Shown: piece by piece, positions 1-11,000 of the stretch
Layout of the letters: every line of letters begins with the position of its first letter
Position numbering within the stretch: the first letter of the stretch is position 1
Assembly: GCF_910592395.1 (NCBI RefSeq)
Contig: NC_088325.1
Location: 14,758,109-14,822,108 of the forward strand
Source of the DNA: Lineus longissimus
Taxonomy: Eukaryota > Nemertea > Pilidiophora > Heteronemertea > Lineidae
Direction: 5' to 3'
DNA: 64,000 bases
The notes under the pieces: generated by a model
What the model was told of the DNA's origin: nothing
The model's database searches: none
Seen by the model: only the letters and a program-made list of their open reading frames with translations
Position numbers and translations under genes: made by a program

Positions 1-1
1 C

Positions 2-3000
2 GGAGATGGTCACCACGGACATGATGGCAGTAGCCATGGGGACACATCAGGTTGCCATGGAGAAGATTGTCACCATGTTGACGGTGTCGGTCACCATGGA
101 GAAAAAACCTCGAACCAATACGAGGAAGACGAACTTCTCAAATCAGACACCGACTCAACATTTTTTGACGATCATAGTGTAATCACAGAAGAAGTAGAGC
201 CACCTGACGGAGGGTTCGGCTGGGTCGTGTGTGCCTGTGCATTTTTCCTACAGCTTATTTGTGATGGACTACTCTTCAGTTTTGGAGTATTGTATATATC
301 ATTGTTGGAGCACTTCGAAGAAGGGAAGAGTGTCACATCTTGGGTTGGGGCGGTTTTTATGGGATGCAGCATGTTAATGGGTGAGTTTACAATAAATGTA
401 GGCCATACCTCCTGCTTAAAGATCAGGACCTGGTTGTTCAAAAGGAATAATGTCACTGACTCAAAGTCTTTCAAATTTGAAAGACTCCTGTTGTATCAAG
501 ATACACTTGTTGCCCTGTTTGAATCTGCTGGAACCGAACGTTTCACATGCACTGCTCATCCCTTTTACTTTGAGCTGATGAATACTAGTATGAATTCCTT
601 CTTGCCTTAATCAACAGATTCTCGTCCTGTTTTCAGGGCCTCTTGCAGGTGCGTTAGCCAATAAGATAGGTTGTCGGATAACGGGCATGTTAGGATCCGT
701 CATCTGCTGTGTTTCACTCGTCATCAGTACATTCTCGCCGAACATTGCTGTCCTTTCCATAACCTATGGCGCCATGGCGGGTAAGTACAACTAAGGCTAT
801 AGTCCTGTGTGGTAGCGCAAGGAGCAGATTCTCCAGTTTTTATGAAAAAATTGTCAATCATTGTTCCTGCTGCTACACACGGCTCTTCCACCGCACCACA
901 CGCTGTGCTAGAGTGGGATGCAAAAGTAAACAGATGTAAAACACCTCGAAAGAATGAGCCATTTGAGTCGCTGCGACCTGCGCCAGAGCGATGACAACAT
1001 GACAAGATAGCGTAATTTGACCAATGTTCTAGCGGCTTGATTCAAACCACCAGCGTTATTTCTAGGCAATGGGTCGTAGCAGCGACTTAAATTGCACCTT
1101 ACTGGGTATTTGAAATAACCACGTAATTCGGCGCTTCAGCAGCAACCGTAGCGGAAAAGAACCTGGCTGGAATTAAGTTGTAAGGCATGATTCTTTCCTA
1201 TTCCAGGGACTGGTCTAAGTTTTGTATATCTCGTGTCTGTTGTGATGGTAGGGTCTTACTTCAAAAAGCGCCGTGCCCTCGCTAACGGAATTGCCATGTG
1301 CGGGTCAGGAATCGGGACTTTCATCATGTCGCCATTACTAAGGTTCCTGTTGGACAAGTATGGATGGAACGGAACAATTTTGATTCTCGCAGGAATAGCA
1401 TTGAATGGTTGTGTATTTAGTGCCTTTTTCCGACCAGTCACTTACAAAGTGATGAAAAATGATTCAAGGAATGGAAGTATTGAACACCTTGGTGATAATG
1501 TTGTGATAGCTGCAACTGATTCAACAGAAAACTGTGACGAATTGGGACGAGTTGAGAAGGATCAATTAGTAGGGCTAGTGGATGGCGTAGAGAATGATAA
1601 GTTAGCTGAAGATGTGCCAAAGACCGACTCAGGATATGCTAGCAATAATCACGTGGGAAAAACCAAGCCTACCCTATTAGAAGTTCCGCCACGGCTTTCG
1701 AAAGATCGACGCATCTCGTCGCTCACTGATCTCGACAGATTCCAAAAGGTTCAAAATAATCGTCTGGTGGCTTTGAAAACTGTACACCAGTTAAGCCATC
1801 CCCACCTCCATAGGATGGGGGCGAGCTCAAACAAAAGTTTGAGTGTTCAGTCTAGGACTTCACGGAATCTTATCACAACTCAGTCTCTGGTAGACACTTA
1901 CTGGGGGAAGGAGAATGTCTCTACGATGAGCAGGCGGGAAATATTCATGAGTGGGAGTGTTATGACAATTCCATGGGTGCCTGCCAAAGACGTCGGCTCG
2001 GATAGACAACGCTATAACTCAAGACTCGGTCAGTTATCAACAAAGCCGGTCTTGGCGGGTTCGAAGTCTCACTCATGGTTCTTTTCCTGCGTAGAGGCTC
2101 TTGGGATTCCTCTTCTGCGTGATCCGGTGTTGATTCTGATTGTACTATCCTGTGTTTTCTGGACAGGTAGGTCATTTTTAGATGACATGTAGGTATAGGC
2201 AGAAGCCAGTTAGCCAAAATTAAGTTCCATGAAGTTGCCGAAAGAGATTCAACCTACATGTTTCTTATGGTACATCAAAGCTAATCAGCTGGCTTCGTCC
2301 ATTTGCCATGCACAGCACTGACATTTACTGGACATTCCTTTGTACGAACTGATCTCGCAATATCATTACTCACATCACAAACCTCTTCGTCTCGAAGTCA
2401 TTTGTGTTTCTTTCCCTTTGTTCCAGGACAGTCCACTATCTACACATACCTCGTCGACTATGCCCTGTATCGAGACATTGACAAACACAGCGCATCATTT
2501 CTCCTTTCAATAATCGGAATTCTGAATACGATAGGCAGGATTGTCATCGGCTGGGTGACAGATCATCCGAGGGTTGACTCCACGCTTGTCTACGCCAGTG
2601 CCATCCTAGTTACGGGGGTTATAGCATTTGTGATACCTTTCTGTGAATCGTTCGTAGCTCTGGCATTCTGCTCTGGAGTGTTTGGAATTTGTATGGGTAA
2701 GAACACGTCATCAGTACAGTACTCCAACTTCTCTGTCACTAAGAGCATACTAGTATGACCTTTTCTGGACCTTTACAAAACTGACAGACACAGCTAGATT
2801 CGTTTGACCTGTTATGTTGCTAACGCAACATGTACACACCTTACACCCCACAATTAGACTGCTATAGCAATGATATGGCGGTATACATCCGAAACGCATT
2901 GCGTTTGGTTACATGCATCTCCCGCAGGACTGGTAAAACCAGCAGCGTATTACATGTACTTGTCATACTGGTACTGGTATTACAAAACTGAGTGGTCAGT

Positions 3001-3852
3001 TCGCCTGGAGTTTGAATCTTCATGTGCCTGTGATTTGGGATGTTGCATCACTGACTCATGGTTAGCTCCATTTTGAAAATAACGATAGCATGTCGGCAGC
3101 CAATGAAATGCATATTTCTACTAGTGCGATAACCTTGAATGTTGCTATGGCTCCCAACCCATCGTCATAGCATTCAATATTCTAATTCATTTATTGTCTC
3201 ATTCAGCCACATATGTTTCCCTGCGGTCGATCATTGTCGTGGATCTAATGGGCATTGACAAATTAACCGGCAGCTTCGGGTTGGTGATCAGCTTCCAGGG
3301 GATAAGCTATATAGTCGTGCCGCCTATAGCAGGTAAGATCACAGGCGCGTGAAATGACGACCTCAATAAGCCCCCCCCCCCCTGTTGTCAGTGAGGGTAG
3401 GCTGTGGGGGGGGGGGGCTATTAATTTCACGCACCTGTGGTTAATTCAGACATGATCCCTTGGTTCGAATGGGGTGGACAAGGGGAATTAGCTCACCGTG
3501 GTTGGTCGGGTTTGGCTAGAACGTAAACAAAATTGGCGTATTCATGTGCATGTTCATAGTGCAGCCTTGTAGTTTTCACTAACTAAGCCTGGGATCAATA
3601 AAGGAATTCTATAGCCCCAAGCATTGTAAGAATGTATTGTTATACAAATGAGCCCGTATTGTCTCACATTTCATCATGTTTATATGCATTTCAGGTGCGA
3701 TTCTTGAGATGACCGGAACGTACATTGGTCCGTTCATGTCTACCGGTGCGTTCTATACTCTTGCCGCTATCGTCATATTACCGGTGCGCATTCTGCAACG
3801 CAGATGTCAGAATAAGGCGAAAGACATTGACTTAGATGACGCTGATGTGTAA
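2..3852 (+). CDS. SLC16-type monocarboxylate transporter, 3' part of gene (5' end outside window)
   Basis: Predicted proton-linked or facilitative transporter of monocarboxylates or related small molecules in the plasma membrane (major facilitator superfamily, SLC16). Exons: 2-380, 637-780, 1207-2166, 2427-2696, 3207-3332, 3695-3852. All five introns are phase 1 with GT-AG ends, and the joined frame gives 678 residues open at the left edge. The family signature PPDGGFGWVV opens TM1, and the second signature YFKKRRALANG begins exon 3. Exon 3 also carries the long Ser-rich cytosolic loop between TM6 and TM7; exons 4-6 hold TM7-TM12. The protein ends RRCQNKAKDIDLDDADV. Before TM1 there is an unusual His/Gly-rich stretch of about 40 residues followed by an acidic segment. 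An AATAAA signal lies at 3911-3916. The family is certain; substrate and SLC16 subtype are not. Confidence 0.93.
3340..3442. repeat. Short foldback element with C-tract/G-tract stem in transporter intron 5
   Basis: The left side reads CACAGGCGCGTGAAAT and then runs into a poly-C tract near 3370-3382. The right side has a poly-G tract near 3406-3418 and then ATTTCACGCACCTGTGG, so the two ends form an imperfect inverted repeat around complementary homopolymers. It resembles a very small MITE or foldback element inserted in the intron between 3332 and 3695. No clear target-site duplication is visible. Confidence 0.55.
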
Positions 3853-4117
3853 TGAACTCGGCGATTAAGGACTGACCATAAAAACACTCTATTGTATATT
3901 TGACCAGGGTAATAAACTTGTCTTAACTATTTAACCCTAAGACTTTTGCTGATATAATGCAGTCCTTTTTCTGTTTCAATTGTAATCCAAGTGGCATATC
4001 TGTGATCATATTCAAGCGTGTAATCTGGACACTGTCTTCAGTCTATTTCTTAAACAGCTGTAATATTCTGGAGAAAAAATGTGTGCGTCACTTATTTTCG
4101 TGTTTAAGATATACATA

Positions 4118-4480
4118 TGGCCGGGTCTATTTGGCAAGCCGCTCGCCGAACAGGCATCTTTTTTTGTCCTGTTTGGAGAGCCGCTTGCCTAACAGTACTA
4201 AAAAGCCACCCTGTCAGTCGGCCAGCCGGGCTTGCCAAACAGAGCAAATTTTCTTTCCTGTTTGGCAAGCCGATGAATAAACCACGCCTACTCATGAATA
4301 TGCATAATGGCGTATTGATCTGAAAATGGTCTGTTACTGCGGTTTTTCCTCTCCAGCGCATTACTAACTTATGAATATTAATGAGCCCTTGGGCATTTAT
4401 AAATATTAATGAGTTCGGCTCTCCATTCAGGACAAGAAAAAGTCGCTGTTTGGTAAGCCGGGCTTGCCAAATAGTCACTT
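4118..4480. repeat. Cluster of palindromic CTGTTTGGCAAGCC-type repeats
   Basis: The half-site CTGTTTGGCAAGCC or its complement recurs near 4133, 4183, 4227, 4258 and 4447 with small changes. At about 4447-4475 two half-sites meet head to head as a near-perfect palindrome centred on GCCGGGC, and at about 4183 a degenerate pair meets in the same way. Two copies of a short AATATTAATGAG motif lie between them near 4375 and 4405. The composition suggests a local repeat family, not coding sequence. Confidence 0.55.
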
Positions 4481-5073
4481 CCTATACATATTGCCGTGAA
4501 AAAGAAAATCTAATTGACGTTACTATTCAGGGTTGTCAAAACAGTGACATAAAAAGGCTTTAATTGTTAAATTTAAAATGATTTAAATTGTATTGTTTGT
4601 TCATTGTACATTTTAGAAGCATTTATTTAGCGACTGACAAAACACTTCGATTGTGCCAGTGTTGACTAATTTTCATATTATGCACTTCAAATGTCTATGT
4701 ACAAAATCGTGTGCAGCTATGAGGTTTATGAATTTTTATACCTTATGAATTTAAAACAAGTGTCGATATATACATGTACGTGTGTGATATGCCAACTGTT
4801 CGACTGTGCATGATTGTTTTTGTTTTTTTCTTATTAAGATTACGTGGGGTCTTAGTAACGTCCGAGTCCATCCAACCTCAACCACAGGAGCGCTACAGTT
4901 GCTGTTTGGTTTTCAAAATGTAGCAATCCCTGTGGACAATGCTGCAAAGCTACGCAACTTGCTTCATTTTCCTGGCCTACAAATGGCAATAGGTCTGCAG
5001 ACCTGAACACACTTGGTATTGTTCTCACAATGTTTTTCCCTATAACTCACGTCCACAAAATGCAGCTGTGATA

Positions 5074-5244
5074 TACAGTGTAACCTCTCTTAGTCTTAGT
5101 GGAAACCTCTCTATTGAGTACGCTATGTTTGGTCCATAATCATTTGTTTTACATTCAATTTGACCTTCTAATCAGGACAACTCTCTATCAAGGACAGCAC
5201 TAGTCATTCCTGAGGGTGTTTTTGATAGAGAGGTTCTGACTGTA
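5074..5244. mobile_element. Small TIR element of the 'AACCTCTCT' type
   Basis: The left end TACAGTGTAACCTCTCT is mirrored at the right end by AGAGAGGTTCTGACTGTA, giving imperfect terminal inverted repeats about 170 bp apart. The interior repeats phrases such as CTCTCTATCAAGGACA. I recall elements of this style as common in marine invertebrate genomes. It has no coding capacity, so a non-autonomous DNA transposon is the best reading. Confidence 0.5.
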
Positions 5245-8088
5245 CTGTTATATATTTCTGTGTATGTCTGTCTACATAATGTTTACCTGGATATTGTTTA
5301 CCGTTTGACCTGCTTGGCTCTTTTACACTGTGCTTGTTCAAGCCATCGATAGAGACTAGTCCAGGTACCAGCTAGTTAGATTTTCCTATGAAGAATCAAA
5401 GTTGCCTTAACACTCCTGGTCAGAGGAGAGTTCATATTTGTTCATAGTGTAGGCCTTTGGCCATAATATGGTGTCCAAAGGGTCGTATTGATAACGTTGA
5501 CCAGGTCATGAGGTCATTGAGACAGTCACACATTTCTTGAATCTCTAGACAATCCAGTATTACCTACTACGTGTATGACCTACTATGTAAACCATCAAAT
5601 TTCTGCAGCTCTTTGCTCTCCACGATATTTTCTTATGAAATCTCCTTGATTTCTATTTTGGCGTGTAACCAAATTATATTTCAGTTCTTCCAACCAAAAA
5701 TGATAATTTTGTGAATGTATCATGAAAGATTCAAATACTATAATTTGATTTAGATATCATGAAATAACACTGTAGGATGTAGCTCAGTGCAAAGCACGTA
5801 TGAAGCGCATTGTATTTTGTATACATGTCCATGTATAATGAAAATATTCAACCGAACTATACAATGAGTTTAGTTTTTTCCTTCTGCACACCTGCTGTCA
5901 TCTCTGCATGCAGCTGTATCGACGAGGTCCGTTCAAATTTCTCAGTGAAAGCCTTGCCGGCCGTTCTCCTCCAGCGATCATCCATCATCAATGTGTTTTA
6001 CAGTCCTTACAATGTTGGGAATGTAGGGTGGGGGATAGCTTCTTGAGATTGATTTTCAGGTAAAGCACTGATCCATTAAATATCAATATTTCGACAAGAC
6101 TAACACAGAGAGATGGCAAATGTCATGTTTAGATTCCTTTCTCGGGTAAAAACATTGACATTCTGGGGCCTTTATTGTCGGAGATACACAATTCTACCAC
6201 AGAGTTAAGGAGGTCTCTCTGATCTCCTCGAAATAATATCCATTGAGGACAGGTTCTCTACTAAATTTTCTGGAAACACAAGTGGTGATAACAAGAGAAA
6301 TTGGACAGATCTACTCAAGGTGAAGTAGGTATGCGACTCCTCGTAATAATACCTACTTCATTCTCAAGGAGACCTCCTCGTGAGTTCACCAAACATGCCA
6401 AAAGTGACACTACCAAGATGTAGTTCATACTACGGTGGCCTTAAGTAGATCTACTCCAAAAGCTTGACATAGTGTCAACGTTCATGTTTGTATCTCCTCG
6501 AGACTCTTCTTTGGTTGCCTCCTCGAGCGACCATGTTGACTTGATTGATTTGGCCAACTCTCGAAGTATTTGCTTCTAGGCATTTACATTTGTAAGCTTA
6601 GTGTTAGTGCCTACATGTACATGTATGCAATTAAGGGTTTTGCGGACTAATCCCTGTGGACATAGTTTGACAGATTATCCAATGATCATGAATTCTTCCT
6701 AAGCCTATTACAAGGTGATTTTAATCCTTGGCCATCTGTTGACTTGAATGATTCACCTCGAAGAACAATGGTCTCATTTGGTTTCGTTTTACTCTGAAGG
6801 GACAAATTGTCAGCTGTTTAAAGAATAAGAGTAAATATTGGGAGGTGGTTCTGAATCGTGCAATATTCTTAGTGACCTGTGTGGAATGTTCTATTTCTGG
6901 CGGATGAGGTATTTCATTTCCAATTCAAAATGTCGCATTACTAAAGTTGACCCACTCGAAAGTAGACTTTATACCTCGTCCAGAACACGGACATATCATA
7001 TGCAATTTGAAGTGTTGTGATGTCCCACTGCCCTCCTTCGGGTCAAATGAACAAAGACTCGTCACGATGGCCTTTATGGCGTATTTTATTGACTAATCCC
7101 AAGAAGAGGACCGTTGATGAGTTGCCTATAGTCTCGGCCGGCTGGCCACACCACTCGTTGTTGCCCCACTAGAACGATACCAAGCCAATGGACGATACTT
7201 TGGGGCAGGGGCGGAGGGAAGAAACGAATACCCCCTTGCAGTAAAGTTGCCAAAACAATTTTATGCTCATTTTTGCTCACTTACCGGCTCATGGAGGCCA
7301 CATGCCAAAAGAAGACTTATGCATTACGTTACCAAAAAAGCAAAATTGATTAGAATTCAACTGTAAAAAACTATTGATTTTATCTTGGCCTTGTCAGTTT
7401 TTTAATAACGGGTCAAGAAGACAGGTTATCTCGGCAGGTCAGACTTTGTTAAAGGAAACCATGAACTAGTTTATCAAACGCACCCGCGTGGTCAGCTGGT
7501 GGTGTACTGGTGCAATAAGGTCATGGACATTTTGAGACAGCTGACGATGAATGATGATGTCATCCATTGTAGAAGATCGTCTCCTGAATGAAATCCATAC
7601 TTTCGATTGGTCCGCACAAAAGAAAGAAAGGCTTCTTCAGCAAAATAATTAATTTTATTTTTCTCAAACAGAAAACTATACAATGAGGTCTAGAAATTTA
7701 TAAATTCAAAATGTGTGTCTTATATTCTGACAGGAAGTCACTAAACCTTATTTAAAATCTCAACTGATCGTTGTTGTAGTGTATTTATTTGACAAACTCA
7801 GATGAATTTCTATGGCCAAGTAAACATGGTAGTGCCGGCAGCACGAAGACTCATAATGCATGTAATGTCAGTGAGATCATCTCAATGAGCTAGTCAACGC
7901 CAACTGGCTAGCATGGTATTTAAGGCCATGCCGTCACAAAGTATCGCGGGAAGGTGTTGAAATGACCACAACAACATCTGAGTATGTGTGCTACCAGCTC
8001 AGGACGAGCAAAACGTGTCTAACAATGATTCTTTCAATTGTTATCCAGGTAAAGATTGAAGATGTCAAGTTTCACGGAAAAGTGTCAG

Positions 8089-11000
8089 TTAGAGTATCAA
8101 GCGATCCTCTCCTTCACCTCCTCCCCCCATAAAATCATTCTGCCCCATCACGTTGTCTAGTTGATTGCTCTCGGCGAGTGATTTGAAATGCTGCAACGGA
8201 AAAGAACGACATGTAGATAAACAGCAATGAACTCCGACTTCAAGACGGATATTTGTCATCAAATATTAACTTCAAGGAATTCTCCCGGGATCAATCTAGC
8301 GCCATTAGAAACATAAAGCCATTAACTCCCATAACCTCTCTATAGCGCCAAGTACCTAGAAAGCAAACAATGCACTGACCTGTGAATTCTTAAACTCTGA
8401 GTACAAGGTAAATAAGACATGCAGCGATTGGATCTTACTCTTGTTAACAGGAATATCTAAGATGGCTGGAAGAGAAGATATTGGAACATTCAATAAAACA
8501 CACTGTGAGGACGAAATAAAGCCTGTTTAGGGGACATGTACTAAAGTGTAACCGTAACAGGGATTTTAAACGCAAGTGGTGACATCTATTGTCCAAAGAG
8601 AGAACTGGAAAATATTTCAAAAAGCTATTTTCTCTAGCCACACCGTATCTAATGCAAGAGAATCCATTTGGTTGATGATTACGAATGACCATTTCATACG
8701 AGGATCTGTTCCAATAACACTAACCACAGCAACCAATGCCAGGTGCGGCTGATTTAACTTTAGGAAACACCTACCACAGATCATATCTACATAGGTGCCC
8801 AAGTCACAGTCTACCTCTGCTGTTGGCAGTCCAACCTCCTTGAGGAGGTCCTCAAACTCTGGAGGCCATTCCTGCATAAGCGTTTCTATATCGGGCATAT
8901 TTCTGAAATCAAACGAGATCATTAGGGAAGGCAATGGGGAAGAGGTATTCTGCCAACCGTGGTTGATTCAATGGCCCAAAGGAGTGCTCCATTACCGCAT
9001 CAGTGCTGCCATCTTTGCAGGAACTCTCCACCTATCATTAAGGATACCAACTAGATATTACTCTTGCTCTTCATGCTTTTTGAACGTTACTCACTTTGTG
9101 TAATGTACATTGGGAGGTGGTTTGGAGCGATGTAACTCTGTTATACTCTCAATCCAGCTGTCGATGGCTTTAGGATTTTTCTCGGCATTCTCAACACTTT
9201 TGATGGACTGAAAATGAAGCAAACAGCTGACTTAAATGTGAGATTTCCTCAGCCTCAGCGGACTAGAAAGGCAGTGCCGGGGGATCAAATCCAACAACAA
9301 GCGACAACAAGACAAAGAAGAACAACTCACCACAGCTTTGAGATTCGTCTGTTTTGATATTGACCGCAAATGAAGGTCAAGGACGGTAGGATCAGATTGC
9401 TTTGCACACGGCTCATCAAGGACTTTCAAACCGATATCATCTGGTTTGTTATCGGGACGGGTAATTTTGATGAAGGCGTCGATGTCGCCCACTGCCGGGA
9501 TGAAATCTGGTATGAACGGCTTCAACTTGTGTTCGAGTTCTATGGCCTGGGGTGTGTATCTGGAAGAGAAGCAATGAAGCAGTGATGTCAGCACTGATTC
9601 CTGCCCTATTGTAAATGAAATCTACTGAAGGAAGCAATAGTTAGCTGAGCTAAGGCTGGCATTTGTCAGACTCTCCAATGCCGATTGAGCAACTGGGTCC
9701 AGCAATGCTAAGGCTATACACGTATGCAGCAACTAGCGTGGTTAAGCGGACATGTACCTACCTTGTAATATACTGGAACAACTCTTTAATCTCGGGTACA
9801 ACTGGCAGGTGATCGTAGTCAGCTGGGTCATATGCTCTGAAAAAAAATACATCAGAAATATTAAAATTTCTAGATAAGAATATCATGATGCAACGCGACC
9901 AGGTTCTCTGAAGATACTGGCAAGTTCTAAAATCACAAGGGAGCAGTGGATGTTAGGACTCCAGATTTGAACACCGGAGGAATACAGTGTATTGTCTGTT
10001 TATCAACGGCAAACAAATACTGAGTACTGAGCATCGAAAGAACAATGAGAGAGAAAACTTGGCCCATACCCTTCTAACGCTACCCCAGGATCATCATCAT
10101 CATCGTCTTCATCGTCATCATCATCATCATCATCCGTATCGCTCCCATCCTCATCATCATCGTCATCATCATCCATGAACTGCTGTGGTTTCTGCGGCTT
10201 AGACTCGAGGGGCATCACTCCGGCTCCAGTGCCTCCTCGCTCAAGACCTCCAATCTGTCCCACAGGCCGCGGCAGGCCTTGACCAGGAGGGGCCTATACA
10301 CACAAGAGAATCATTATCGATATTATTGCATAGACAAGGCAGGGAACATGAACTGCTGACGTTTCTTTGGCTGCTGCCTCCTTCCCTACAGCTCCAGTTC
10401 ATTCCAGAGCACGCGAATCACAAAAACTAAAGTGGGACGAAAATTTGGCCATTTATAGCACTGTCCAGGCCAGGAGTGCAGAGTCATGGTTGATATCCAC
10501 CTGCAAGTGTAACCATACAGGAGGCAACCATGGTAAACCACTGCCAGTGCCACGACAGGATTGATTTGTGTACCGGTAACTCACCATGGCGCCCATCATA
10601 TTCATATCCTGTTGACCGGTATCGAAATCCTCCTCAGAGTTGTCGACATCCGTCATCCTGGAATCGGGCGGGGTTTCCCCTCGACTTCTGCCCCGGCCTG
10701 AAATCAAGATGACATATCATGTAAAACAAGTCTTAAAGCAATTGGCAAGCTCATGATCTCAAAACAAGTGAAGATGTAAGAAGTCACAGGTTGATTATGC
10801 TGGTTCATTATACGTTCAGCAAACTATAAACAACAAGACACATCTCAGTTTTCCAGAAGCGACAAAACTGGTACTTTAACCTAAAGAATAAAGTGCATGT
10901 AGATAGCCACAACAAACTGGTGAATAGGGATCTATAGAGTGAAACAGTACAAAAACATAGAAATAATTAGATTGGGAAAGTGCAGAAAATTACAATTTTC

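Larger units (their letters stand above)
3853..8088. other. Intergenic region between transporter and IFT46 3' end
   Basis: No exon with a recognisable protein match was found on either strand. It contains the transporter 3' UTR, the palindrome cluster at 4118-4480, a TIR element at 5074-5244, a 10-bp inverted repeat (6322-6331 with 6350-6359), and the IFT46 3' UTR, whose likely poly(A) signal on the minus strand is TTTATT at 7784-7789. Open frames of 60-120 codons here have no domain features and look like chance. Confidence 0.6.

Noticed and set aside
10003-10178. His-rich plus-strand frame opposite the Asp-rich exon of IFT46
   Set aside because: It is the complement of the GAT-repeat coding for the Asp run in IFT46.
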